A DNA stretch of 64,000 nucleotides from Mycobacterium sp. JS623 (GTDB taxonomy: Bacteria; Actinomycetota; Actinomycetes; Mycobacteriales; Mycobacteriaceae). The number at the start of each line of letters is the position of its first letter. The first letter of the stretch is position 1. The notes beneath the pieces are model-generated. The model ran no database searches, was not told the origin of the DNA, and saw only the letters and a program-made list of their open reading frames with translations. The position numbers and the translations under genes are program-made. The stretch is taken from NCBI RefSeq assembly GCF_000328565.1, contig NC_019966.1:1116001-1180000 (forward strand), written 5' to 3'. Below are positions 56,136 to 64,000 of this stretch, piece after piece.

Positions 56136-56151
56136 TCGAACGTGTGTTCGA
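56136..56151. promoter_or_regulatory. LexA SOS box upstream of dnaE2
   Basis: TCGAAC-N4-GTTCGA, a 12 of 12 match to the mycobacterial SOS box. A -10 TATGCT (56153-56158) follows, 6 nt before the ATG, so LexA would block the promoter directly. Confidence 0.95.
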
Positions 56152-56164
56152 TTATGCTGACGGC

Positions 56165-59100
56165 ATGGGCTGGCATACCGGGCCGCCGAGCTGGACCGAA
56201 TTGGAGCGGGTGCTCAACGGCAAGCCGCGCCGCGCCGGGTGGCCCATAGACGAGCAAGTGGGCGACGGCGGCGACAGCCCGGCATGGTCACGTAAGCGTG
56301 GGGGCTATGAACCGCTGGATGTGCAGCGGCCGGGTTCGGCCGTCCCGTATGCCGAGTTGCATGCGCATTCGGCGTACAGCTTCCTCGACGGCGCCAGCAC
56401 TCCGGAGGAACTCGTCGAGGAGGCGGTCCGCCTCGATCTGCGGGCCATCGCGCTGACCGACCACGACGGGCTCTACGGTGTCGTGCGGTTCGCGGAGGCC
56501 GCCAAGGAACTCCAGATGCAGACGGTGTTCGGGGCCGAGCTATCACTTGGCGGTGGAGATCGCACCGAGGATCCCGACCCGCCAGGACCGCACCTGCTGG
56601 TGCTCGCCCGCGGGCCGGAGGGCTATCGGCGCTTGTCGCGACAGCTGGCGACCGCGCATCTGGCGGGCGGTGAGAAGGGCAAGCTGCGCTATGACTACGA
56701 CGCGCTTACCGAGGCGGCGGGCGGGCACTGGCACATCCTGACCGGTTGTCGCAAAGGCCATGTCCGCCAAGCTCTTTCCGAAGGCGGTCCGGAGGCGGCG
56801 GGTAGGGCGCTCGACGATCTGGTGGACCGGTTCGGCGCCGACCGGGTCAGCATCGAGCTCGTCCATCATGGCCACCCCCTCGACGACGAGCGCAACGCGG
56901 CGCTGGCCGACCTGGCGCCGCGATTCGGTGTCGGCATGGTGGCCACCACCGCCGCCCACTTCGCGGCGCCGTCGCGGGGTCGGCTCGCCATGGCAATGGG
57001 TGCTATCCGGGCGCGCCATTCGATGGATGAGGCGGCCGGATACCTTGCGCCGCTTGGCGGCTCGCATCTGCGGTCGGGGGAGGAGATGGCGCGGCTGTTC
57101 GCCCACTGTCCCGAAGTGGTGGCGGCTGCGGCCGACCTCGGCGAGCAATGCGCATTCGGGCTGGCGTTGATCGCCCCGCAGCTGCCACCGTTCGACGTTC
57201 CGCGCGGCCATACCGAGGACAGCTGGTTGCGACATCTGGTCATGGAGGGCGCCCGCGGACGATACGGCCCACCGGAGCGGGCGCCGCGCGCCTACGCGCA
57301 GATCGAGCACGAGCTGAAAATCATTGAGCAGCTCACCTTTCCGGGTTACTTCCTGGTGGTGCACGACATCACCCGGTTCTGCCGCGACAACGGCATCCTG
57401 GCCCAGGGCCGCGGATCGGCGGCCAACTCAGCGGTCTGCTATGCGCTCGGCGTCACCAACGTCGACCCGGTCGCCAACGAATTGCTGTTCGAGCGGTTCC
57501 TGTCCCCGGCGCGCGACGGCCCACCAGACATCGACATCGACATCGAATCCGACTTGCGCGAGAAGGCAATTCAGTACGTCTACGACCGCTACGGCCGCGA
57601 CTACGCGGCGCAGGTCGCCAACGTCATCACCTACCGCGGCCGCAGCGCGGTCCGCGACATGGCGCGCGCGCTCGGGTTCTCACAGGGGCAGCAGGACGCG
57701 TGGAGCAAGCAGATCGGCCAGTGGGGAAACCTGGCTGAAGCGCCTCACGTCGAGGATATTCCGGAAGCCGTGATCGATCTGGCGATGCAGATTTCGAATC
57801 TGCCCCGGCACATGGGCATCCATTCCGGCGGCATGGTGATCTGCGATCGGCCGATCGCCGACGTGTGCCCGGTGGAGTGGGCGCGGATGGAGAACCGCAG
57901 CGTCCTGCAATGGGACAAAGATGACTGTGCGGCAATCGGTTTGGTGAAGTTCGACATGCTTGGCCTTGGCATGCTCTCGGCGTTGCACTACTGCATCGAC
58001 CTGGTCGCCGAGCACAAGGGCATCGATGTCGACCTCGCGAAACTGGACCTCTCCGAGCCCGCGGTGTACGAGATGCTGCAGAAAGCCGACTCCGTCGGGG
58101 TATTCCAGGTGGAATCGCGCGCGCAGATGGCCACGCTGCCGAGGCTGAAGCCGCGGGTGTTCTACGACCTGGTGGTGGAGGTCGCGTTGATCCGCCCTGG
58201 CCCGATCCAGGGCGGGTCGGTACACCCGTACATCAAGCGGCGCAACGGCGTCGAGCCCGTCACCTATGACCATCCGTCGATGGAGTCGGCGCTGCGAAAG
58301 ACGTTGGGTGTGCCGCTGTTTCAAGAGCAACTGATGCAGCTCGCGGTCGACTGCGCCGGCTTCTCCGCTGCCGAGGCCGACCAGTTGCGCCGGGCTATGG
58401 GATCCAAGCGTTCCACTGAGCGGATGCGGCGACTGCGCGGCCGGTTCTACGACGGCATGCGCGAGCAGCACGGCATCACCGGCGAGGTGGCCGACCGGAT
58501 CTACGAGAAACTGGAAGCCTTCGCCAATTTCGGCTTCCCGGAAAGTCATTCATTGAGCTTCGCGTCGCTGGTGTTCTATTCGTCCTGGTTCAAGCTGCAT
58601 CACCCGGCGGCCTTCTGCGCGGCGCTGTTGCGGGCGCAGCCGATGGGCTTCTACTCGCCGCAGTCGCTGGTGGCCGATGCTCGCAGGCACGGGGTGACGG
58701 TGCACGGTCCCGACGTCAACGCCAGCCTCTCGTACGCCACGCTGGAGAACGCCGGGATGGAGGTGCGGCTCGGTCTCGGTAGCGTCCGTCACATCGGCGA
58801 CGAGTTGGCCGAGCAGATCGTCGAGGAGCGAAAGGCCAACGGGCCCTTCGGCTCTCTGTTGGATCTGACTCAGCGTATCCAGCTGAGTGTGCCGCAGACC
58901 GAGGCGCTGGCCACCGCGGGGGCGCTTGGCTGTTTCGGGATCACCCGCCGCGAAGGGTTGTGGGCCGCCGGCGCGGCTGCCACCCAGCGACCGGACCGGC
59001 TGCCCGGCGTTGGGTCGTCGTCACACATCCCCTCGCTGCCCGGCATGACCGAGCTGGAGCTGGCCGCCGCTGACGTGTGGGCCACCGGCATCTCCCCGGA

Positions 59101-59458
59101 CAGCTATCCCACGCAGTTCCTACGCGAAGACCTCGAGGCCATTGGCGTGGTGCCCGCCGATCAGCTGCTGGCCATTCCGGACGGCACCCGCGTACTGGTC
59201 GCGGGGGCGGTGACACATCGGCAGCGACCCGCGACCGCGCAGGGCGTCACGTTCATCAACCTCGAGGACGAGACCGGGATGGTCAATGTGCTTTGCGCGC
59301 CAGGGGTTTGGGCGCGACACCGTAAGCTGGCGCAGACGGCGTCGGCCCTGCTGATTCGCGGTCAGGTGCAGAACGCCACCGGCGCGGTCACCGTCGTCGC
59401 CGATCGGATAGGCAAGCTGTCCATGAAAGTCGCCTCGAAGAGCCGCGACTTCCGCTGA
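56165..59458 (+). CDS. dnaE2: Error-prone DNA polymerase DnaE2
   Basis: A 1097-residue C-family polymerase, the catalytic arm of the SOS mutasome with ImuA'/ImuB. An N-terminal PHP domain (AELHAHSAYSFLDG, LTDHDGLYG) precedes the palm with GRGSAANSAVCYALGV and the catalytic acids in PPDIDIDIESD. Fingers and an OB-fold near the C-terminus (VTFINLEDETGMVNV) follow. It mediates damage-induced mutation. ATG 56165 directly follows the -10, so leaderless. As in M. tuberculosis it lies apart from imuA'-imuB. Confidence 0.95.
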   Translation: MGWHTGPPSWTELERVLNGKPRRAGWPIDEQVGDGGDSPAWSRKRGGYEPLDVQRPGSAVPYAELHAHSAYSFLDGASTPEELVEEAVRLDLRAIALTDHDGLYGVVRFAEAAKELQMQTVFGAELSLGGGDRTEDPDPPGPHLLVLARGPEGYRRLSRQLATAHLAGGEKGKLRYDYDALTEAAGGHWHILTGCRKGHVRQALSEGGPEAAGRALDDLVDRFGADRVSIELVHHGHPLDDERNAALADLAPRFGVGMVATTAAHFAAPSRGRLAMAMGAIRARHSMDEAAGYLAPLGGSHLRSGEEMARLFAHCPEVVAAAADLGEQCAFGLALIAPQLPPFDVPRGHTEDSWLRHLVMEGARGRYGPPERAPRAYAQIEHELKIIEQLTFPGYFLVVHDITRFCRDNGILAQGRGSAANSAVCYALGVTNVDPVANELLFERFLSPARDGPPDIDIDIESDLREKAIQYVYDRYGRDYAAQVANVITYRGRSAVRDMARALGFSQGQQDAWSKQIGQWGNLAEAPHVEDIPEAVIDLAMQISNLPRHMGIHSGGMVICDRPIADVCPVEWARMENRSVLQWDKDDCAAIGLVKFDMLGLGMLSALHYCIDLVAEHKGIDVDLAKLDLSEPAVYEMLQKADSVGVFQVESRAQMATLPRLKPRVFYDLVVEVALIRPGPIQGGSVHPYIKRRNGVEPVTYDHPSMESALRKTLGVPLFQEQLMQLAVDCAGFSAAEADQLRRAMGSKRSTERMRRLRGRFYDGMREQHGITGEVADRIYEKLEAFANFGFPESHSLSFASLVFYSSWFKLHHPAAFCAALLRAQPMGFYSPQSLVADARRHGVTVHGPDVNASLSYATLENAGMEVRLGLGSVRHIGDELAEQIVEERKANGPFGSLLDLTQRIQLSVPQTEALATAGALGCFGITRREGLWAAGAAATQRPDRLPGVGSSSHIPSLPGMTELELAAADVWATGISPDSYPTQFLREDLEAIGVVPADQLLAIPDGTRVLVAGAVTHRQRPATAQGVTFINLEDETGMVNVLCAPGVWARHRKLAQTASALLIRGQVQNATGAVTVVADRIGKLSMKVASKSRDFR

Positions 59459-59461
59459 AGA

Positions 59462-59508
59462 TTGCACTCACGGCTCTGAACCTCGCGAGATCACGACCCT
59501 CAGTGCAA
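59462..59508. repeat. Short inverted repeat between dnaE2 and nitroreductase gene
   Basis: TTGCACT (59462-59468) and AGTGCAA (59502-59508). Weak; may end dnaE2 transcription. Confidence 0.3.
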
Positions 59509-59532
59509 AATCCGCAGGCTCAGCCGCGAATG

Positions 59533-59538
59533 TAGTCT
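59533..59538 (+). promoter_or_regulatory. -10 hexamer of leaderless nitroreductase gene
   Basis: TAGTCT, 6 nt, then ATG at 59545. Confidence 0.5.
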
Positions 59539-59544
59539 CGCGAA

Positions 59545-60186
59545 ATGACCTTGAACCTGTCTGCCGATGACGTCCTGACCACCACGCGCTCGGTGCGCAA
59601 GCGGCTGGATTTCGAGAAGCCGGTCCCGCGCGAGGTGCTGCTGGAGTGTCTCGATTTGGCGCTGCAGGCGCCGACGGGCTCGAACTCGCAGGGCTGGCAG
59701 TGGGTGTTCGTCGAGGATGCGGAGAAGAAGAAGGCGCTTGCCGATATCTACAGCACGAACGCGACGCCCTATCTCGACATGCCGAAGCCCGAGTACGGCG
59801 ACGTACGTGACGAACAGCGCCCGCGGGTGTACGACTCGGCGAAGTACCTCAACGAGCACCTTCACGAGGCGCCGGTCATGTTGATTCCCTGCTTGGAGGG
59901 CCGTCCCGACGGCGCGCCCGCGGGCATGAGCGCGTCGTTCTGGGGTTCACTGCTGCCCGCAGTGTGGAGCTTCATGCTGGCCCTGCGGTCTCGCGGTCTG
60001 GGATCGGCGTGGACGACGCTGCATCTACTCGGTGACGGCGAGAAGCAGGCCGCCGAACTCCTCGGCATCCCCTTCGACAAGTACAGCCAGGCCGGCCTCT
60101 TCCCAATCGCTTATACAAAGGGCACCGACTTCAAGCGGGCTACTCGGTTGCCGGCGCAGGAGGTCACTCACTGGGACACCTGGTAG
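59545..60186 (+). CDS. Nitroreductase family FMN protein (Rv3368c type)
   Basis: A 213-residue nitroreductase-fold protein. RSVRKRLDFEKPVPREVL opens it, ALQAPTGSNSQGWQWVFV contains the FMN phosphate contacts, and RSRGLGSAWTTLHLL forms the back of the FMN site. Substrates are unknown; related enzymes reduce nitro compounds or quinones. It matches the Rv3368c neighbourhood next to dnaE2. Confidence 0.9.
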   Translation: MTLNLSADDVLTTTRSVRKRLDFEKPVPREVLLECLDLALQAPTGSNSQGWQWVFVEDAEKKKALADIYSTNATPYLDMPKPEYGDVRDEQRPRVYDSAKYLNEHLHEAPVMLIPCLEGRPDGAPAGMSASFWGSLLPAVWSFMLALRSRGLGSAWTTLHLLGDGEKQAAELLGIPFDKYSQAGLFPIAYTKGTDFKRATRLPAQEVTHWDTW

Positions 60187-60212
60187 TCGCGGAAATATGT
60201 CTCGCCCGCGGT

Positions 60213-60269
60213 GAGCGTGCGTGAAATGCACGCAAATTGCGGCGTGTCGACGTACTGACACGCACGCTC
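60213..60269. terminator. Hairpin between convergent nitroreductase and trmL
   Basis: GAGCGTGCGTG (60213-60223) pairs with CACGCACGCTC (60259-60269). Inside, TGCGTG/CACGCA and GCGTGTC/GACACGC form smaller alternative stems. No U-tract; suits bidirectional termination. Confidence 0.55.
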
Positions 60270-60275
60270 GCGGTA

Positions 60276-60740
60276 CTAAACCGCGCCGCTGAAGCCGTGC
60301 TGCCGCCATGCTTCGTAGACCGCGACGGCCGCGGCGTTCGACAGGTTCAGCGACCGCCGGCCCGTCAGCATCGGGATGCGCACCTGCGCGGTGATGTGCG
60401 GGTCAGCGAGTGTCGCCGCATCGAGTCCGGTCGGTTCCGGGCCGAACATCAACACATCGCCCGGCTGGTAGCTGACGTCGGCGTAGGACGCAGTGGCGTG
60501 CGCGGTAAAAGCAAAAACCCGCGTCGGCGCCAAAACAGACCACGCCGTCGCCAGATCGCGGTGCACGGTCACCGACGCCAGGTCGTGATAGTCGAGCCCG
60601 GCCCGGCGCACCTTGGGTTCGGACAGGTCAAATCCCAGCGGCTCGACCAGATGCAGTTCACATCCCGTCGCGGCGACCAGCCGGATCGCGTTGCCGGTGT
60701 TGGGCGCGATGCGCGGGGAGAAGAACAACACATTGAACAC
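60276..60740 (-). CDS. trmL: tRNA (cytidine/uridine-2'-O-)-methyltransferase, TrmL/SpoU family
   Basis: A 154-residue SPOUT enzyme that 2'-O-methylates the wobble base of tRNA-Leu species using SAM. VLFFSPRIAPNTGNAIRLVA opens it, MFGPEPTGLDAATL and IPMLTGRRSLNLSNAAAVAV form the knotted SAM site. Length equals the M. tuberculosis SpoU (Rv3366). GTG start at 60740, 15 bp from the divergent methyltransferase. Confidence 0.93.
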   Translation of the reverse strand: MFNVLFFSPRIAPNTGNAIRLVAATGCELHLVEPLGFDLSEPKVRRAGLDYHDLASVTVHRDLATAWSVLAPTRVFAFTAHATASYADVSYQPGDVLMFGPEPTGLDAATLADPHITAQVRIPMLTGRRSLNLSNAAAVAVYEAWRQHGFSGAV

Positions 60741-60743
60741 GGC

Positions 60744-60749
60744 GATAAT
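60744..60749. promoter_or_regulatory. Probable shared promoter between trmL and methyltransferase
   Basis: GATAAT on the plus strand lies 6 nt before ATG 60756. The reverse reading CATTAT overlaps it, 4 nt from the trmL GTG. Only 15 bp separate the two starts. Confidence 0.35.
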
Positions 60750-60755
60750 GCTTGC

Positions 60756-61361
60756 ATGGTCGAGCGGAGCATCTGGATGCAGAAGGTTGCTGCCAATCCC
60801 GGACATTCGCACTGGTATATCGAGCGTTTCCGGTCGATGGCGCGCGCTGGCGAGGACCTCGCCGGCGAGGCTCGTTTCGTCGATGCCATGGCGCCCCGCG
60901 GCGCCCGCATCCTCGACGCCGGCTGCGGCTCCGGCCGGCTGGGCGGGGTGCTGGCCAAGGTCGGTCATCACGTGGTCGGCGTCGACGTCGACCCGGCGCT
61001 GATCGACGCAGCCGAACAGGATTACCCAGGCCCGCACTGGCTTGTCGGCGACCTCGCTGAGCTCGACTTGCCCGCGCGGGGCATCGTCGAACCGTTCGAC
61101 GTCATCGTGTCCGCCGGCAATGTGATGGCGTTCCTCGCCCCGAGCACCAGGGTTCAGGTGTTGCGCCGGCTACGGACCCATCTCGCGGCCGAAGGTCGCG
61201 CGGTGATCGGCTTTGGCGCCGGCCGCGATTATGAGTTCGCCGAGTTTCTCGACGATGCGAACAGGGCGGGATTCGAACCCGATCTGCTGCTGTCCACCTG
61301 GGATCTGCGCCCGTTCGCCGATGACTCCGACTTCCTTGTCGCGGTCCTTCGGCCCGCCTGA
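60756..61361 (+). CDS. Class I SAM-dependent methyltransferase
   Basis: A 201-residue methyltransferase. The SAM motif I is RILDAGCGSGRLGGVLA and motif II is HHVVGVDVDPALIDAA, with FDVIVSAGNVMAFL as motif IV. Substrate unknown. ATG at 60756 (MVERSIWMQKVAANPGHS) fits the -10 six nt upstream. Divergent from trmL. Confidence 0.87.
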   Translation: MVERSIWMQKVAANPGHSHWYIERFRSMARAGEDLAGEARFVDAMAPRGARILDAGCGSGRLGGVLAKVGHHVVGVDVDPALIDAAEQDYPGPHWLVGDLAELDLPARGIVEPFDVIVSAGNVMAFLAPSTRVQVLRRLRTHLAAEGRAVIGFGAGRDYEFAEFLDDANRAGFEPDLLLSTWDLRPFADDSDFLVAVLRPA

Positions 61362-61542
61362 AAGATTCCTCGATTCACTGCCCAATCATTTGCTCGGGCG
61401 ATACGAAACAGCTCGTCAGAGCGGTTATCAAGTCTGTCTGTTCAGTAAGAATTGTGGAATCGGCTGCACATGGCTGTCATACTCGACCAATTGCCAGGCG
61501 TACAACGCCGCCCATCGGTGGGCGAAATCAGCAGGAAGTCAT
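61362..61542. other. Intergenic region upstream of the sensor kinase
   Basis: 181 bp with no gene. It is less GC-rich than average and is where the kinase operon promoter should lie. No clear operator was seen. Confidence 0.4.
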
Positions 61543-61605
61543 ATGAACGACGCTCCATTACTGAATTGCGGGCAGGCGACCGATAGCACCGGCGGCCGCC
61601 CATGA
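61543..61605 (+). CDS. Possible 20-residue leader peptide coupled to the sensor kinase
   Basis: ATG at 61543 follows AGGAAG, the best ribosome site in the area. It encodes MNDAPLLNCGQATDSTGGRP and stops at TGA 61603-61605, overlapping the kinase ATG by 4 nt. The kinase start has no good ribosome site, so translational coupling is plausible. It may be a chance ORF. Confidence 0.4.
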   Translation: MNDAPLLNCGQATDSTGGRP

Positions 61606-64000
61606 CCGCGTTCTCGCAGCTGAAAAAGGCCGATGGCACGGTCGTTGATTTCGAACCAAAGCCGCAGCGGCCCGCCAAGCGACCGTCGCGATGGTCGATC
61701 ACGAATTGGCCGGTCCGCTGGAAAGTCTTCGCGATCGTTTTGGTGCCGTTGGTTCTCGCCGGGACGTTCGGTGGATTGCGCATCTACTCGAGTGCGACGG
61801 ACGCCGCCGATTTGCGCCGCGCCGCCGATCGCGCGGAAATGGTGCCCGCGATCCAGAGCTACATGGGAGCGCTCGATGCCGCCATGCTGGCGAGTTCGAC
61901 CGGTGGTGACACCCAGGCGGCGCTGACCAAATTCGACAGCGCCCGCCAGGATTTGCAGCGACGGTTGACCGCAACCGATGTCGCACCGGACGTCAACAAG
62001 GGTGTGACGACCATGATCGGCGCCGGTCAGGCGCTGATGGACAAGGTCACGGCCAACAGCGTCGGGCTGCGCGACCGCGTACAGGCCTACACGCCCATCC
62101 TGCTGACCGCCGAGGACGCCATCAACGGCTCCGTGCGCGTGGATGACGAGCGCATCCGCGCCCAGGCGCTGGGCCTGAGCCGGGCCGTCGGCGCGCGGGG
62201 CCAGATGATGATTCAGCAGCTGCTGGTGAACCTCGGCGGTGAGCTGGCCGACCCCGAGCTGCGGATGTCGATGACCACGGTGGCGGGCACCGAACCCTCG
62301 ACGCTGTTCGGCATGAGCCAGGTGCTGGGCATCGGCTCGCCCGAAGCCCAGAAGCTGCAGCAAGAGTTCGTCAAGCGGATGGCGATCATGTCCGACCCGG
62401 CCGCCGTGCTGGTCAACAATCCGGACCTGAGCGCTTCGATCCAGGCGACGAAACAGATCGCGGACAAGATGGTCGCCGACACCTCGAAAGCGGTGACGGA
62501 TGCGGTGGAGAGCCAGGCTGCCGCGCAGCGCACGGCCGCGATCCGCGACACCGCGATCGTCGTCTGCACGATGCTGGTGGCGCTGCTGCTCGTCATCCTG
62601 GTGGCGAGGTCGCTGGTGCGTCCGCTGCGTCGCCTTCGCGACAGCGCGCTGAAGGTCGCACACGACGACCTGGCCCGCGAACTGGATCGGGTCCGCGCCG
62701 GTGCGGAGCCCGGCCACGTTCAGCCGATTCCGGTGTACACCTCCGAAGAGGTCGGCCAGGTCGCGCACGCCGTCGATGAGCTACACGAGCAGGCCGTCCT
62801 GCTGGCCAGCGAACAGTCCCGGCTGCAGCTGCAAGTGAGCGACATGTTCGAGACGCTGTCGCGCCGCAGTCGGTCGCTGGTGGACCAGCAGCTCTCGCTG
62901 ATCGACCGCCTCGAGCGCAACGAAGAGGATCCCGAGCGGCTGGAGAGCCTGTTCCGGCTGGACCACCTCGCCGCTCGGATGCGCCGCAACGGAGCCAACC
63001 TGCTGGTGCTCGCAGGGGCCAAGGTGCCCCGCGAACAGGTTGAGCCGGTCCCGGTGTCGGCGATCATCAACGCGGCCGCTTCCGAGGTTGAGGACTACAC
63101 GCGGGTGGTCACCGCGACGGTGCCCGATAGCGAGATCGTCGGCGCCATCGCAGGCGATCTGGTGCACCTGTTGGCCGAGCTTCTCGACAACGCGTTGCGC
63201 TACTCGCCGCCGATCTCCCAGGTGCGGGTGTCGGCAGTGCACACCGGCAATGGCGGGCTGGTCATCGAGGTCAGCGACATCGGCATCGGCATGACCGAAT
63301 CCGATCTGCGGGTGGCCAACACTCGACTGCAGTCCGGGGGCGAGGTCAACCCGTACACCGCCCGGCACATGGGCCTGTTCGTGGTCGGGCGGCTCGCCTC
63401 GCAGCACGGGCTGGTGGTCCGGTTGCGCAGCACCATTGCGGGCGAACCGAATTCGGGCACCACTGCCGGTGTGTTCGTGCCGGGTCACCGGCTCGTCGTG
63501 GGCGGGGCTGCGCCTGATCAGTTCGGCGAACCCGAGTACGGGATCCCCGCCGACGCGCACGCCGGCATCCATACCGCGCTGGCGCTCGACGAGGATCACG
63601 ACTTCGTTGAAGAACCCGGGCACGAGTACACCAACGGCCACGTGCCCGTCGCGTTGTTGCCGCAACGCAATCCGGGCGCAAGCGGGATCTCCGACATCCC
63701 CGCCTCGCTGACGCAGCCCGCAGAGGAAGAGCCTGCCGACGAGTGGCCGGCCGAGGAGCTGTGGCCCGAGGATTCGATGCCTGCGCACACGGATGAGGTG
63801 CCGCCATGGGGTCAGCGCTTGGCGCCGCAGCCCGACGTCGACAGGGCTCCAGTCGACACGTCGGCGTTCTTCGCGTCGCGCGCGCAGGCCGCCAGCAACG
63901 GCGTGCCTACCGCGCCGGAGGCACAGGAGTCGCAGCCGCAACCTCCCGCGCAAAGTCAGCCGCCCGCCGCTGCGGAGCAGCCGCAGCCCGAGCCAACGCG
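61602..64000 (+). CDS. Conservon-type nitrate-sensing sensor histidine kinase, 3' end missing
   Basis: The first 799 codons of a large kinase cut by the right edge. A TM helix near residue 43-62 (VFAIVLVPLVLAGTFGG) is followed by a nitrate/nitrite-sensing-type helical domain (about 70-320), a second TM (about 325-345), HAMP (345-400), a dimerisation helix with LDHLAARMRRNGANL, and a HATPase domain (LLAELLDNALRYSPP). A Pro/Gln/Glu-rich tail comes next. It matches Rv3365c, the CvnA-like first gene of a Roadblock/DUF742/GTPase conservon expected just beyond the edge. Confidence 0.9.
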   Translation, partial: MTAFSQLKKADGTVVDFEPKPQRPAKRPSRWSITNWPVRWKVFAIVLVPLVLAGTFGGLRIYSSATDAADLRRAADRAEMVPAIQSYMGALDAAMLASSTGGDTQAALTKFDSARQDLQRRLTATDVAPDVNKGVTTMIGAGQALMDKVTANSVGLRDRVQAYTPILLTAEDAINGSVRVDDERIRAQALGLSRAVGARGQMMIQQLLVNLGGELADPELRMSMTTVAGTEPSTLFGMSQVLGIGSPEAQKLQQEFVKRMAIMSDPAAVLVNNPDLSASIQATKQIADKMVADTSKAVTDAVESQAAAQRTAAIRDTAIVVCTMLVALLLVILVARSLVRPLRRLRDSALKVAHDDLARELDRVRAGAEPGHVQPIPVYTSEEVGQVAHAVDELHEQAVLLASEQSRLQLQVSDMFETLSRRSRSLVDQQLSLIDRLERNEEDPERLESLFRLDHLAARMRRNGANLLVLAGAKVPREQVEPVPVSAIINAAASEVEDYTRVVTATVPDSEIVGAIAGDLVHLLAELLDNALRYSPPISQVRVSAVHTGNGGLVIEVSDIGIGMTESDLRVANTRLQSGGEVNPYTARHMGLFVVGRLASQHGLVVRLRSTIAGEPNSGTTAGVFVPGHRLVVGGAAPDQFGEPEYGIPADAHAGIHTALALDEDHDFVEEPGHEYTNGHVPVALLPQRNPGASGISDIPASLTQPAEEEPADEWPAEELWPEDSMPAHTDEVPPWGQRLAPQPDVDRAPVDTSAFFASRAQAASNGVPTAPEAQESQPQPPAQSQPPAAAEQPQPEPT

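Overview
The window is chromosomal DNA of a mycobacterium, most likely an environmental or rapid-growing Mycolicibacterium-type species. It is uniformly GC-rich and uses many GTG starts. The gene order follows the Mycobacterium tuberculosis block from about Rv3438 down to Rv3365c: glmS, nnr, gadB, alr, tsaE-tsaB-rimI-tsaD, groES-groEL1, whiB3, sigD-rsdA, guaB2-guaB3-choD, guaA, imuA'-imuB, iunH, acrA1, htdY, dnaE2, an Rv3368c-type nitroreductase, trmL, and an Rv3365c-type sensor kinase. Identifications rest on motifs and remembered family knowledge; no database search was run.

Region 1 (1-12316) holds cell-wall and cofactor housekeeping (glmS, nnr, alr), gadB, and a tightly overlapping operon making the tRNA t6A modification (tsaE, tsaB, tsaD) with rimI. 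An alpha/beta hydrolase near the left edge has glycine where the catalytic serine should be. Region 2 (12317-22387) holds the HrcA/CIRCE-controlled groES-groEL1 pair with a strong terminator, a membrane adenylate cyclase, a ThrE-type exporter, OsmC, WhiB3, and SigD with its membrane anti-sigma factor RsdA. Region 3 (22388-34082) holds purine synthesis (guaB2, guaB3, guaA) and the ChoD oxidoreductase. Between them lie PhoU, DedA, a small redox/TetR set and a DUF2752 protein.

Region 4 (34097-41176) is accessory. A divergent TetR/NAD-binding pair sits next to a five-gene operon (lipase, SDR, ferritin-like protein, Baeyer-Villiger monooxygenase, MerR regulator) that resembles the mymA operon of M. 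tuberculosis. Region 5 (41248-46491) holds the SOS-controlled imuA'-imuB pair, the OhrR/Ohr peroxide module, a nucleoside hydrolase and a sulfotransferase. Region 6 (46504-51333) is a MacB/FtsX-type ABC exporter and a type III polyketide synthase, separated by a 511-bp intergenic region with a 9-9-9 inverted repeat. Region 7 (51416-64000) holds acrA1, htdY, a universal stress protein, the SOS polymerase dnaE2, the nitroreductase, trmL, a methyltransferase and a conservon-type sensor kinase cut by the right edge.

Two themes cross the window. First, the SOS mutasome (ImuA', ImuB, DnaE2) is split into two loci, each with a clear LexA box. Second, many transcripts look leaderless: a TANNNT-like -10 hexamer sits 6-7 nt before the start codon of about ten genes, and this was used to choose several starts. 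I saw no tRNA, rRNA, CRISPR array, insertion sequence or prophage gene. The least explained parts are the mymA-like operon with its palindromic operator and the sulfotransferase/ABC/PKS insert next to acrA1.
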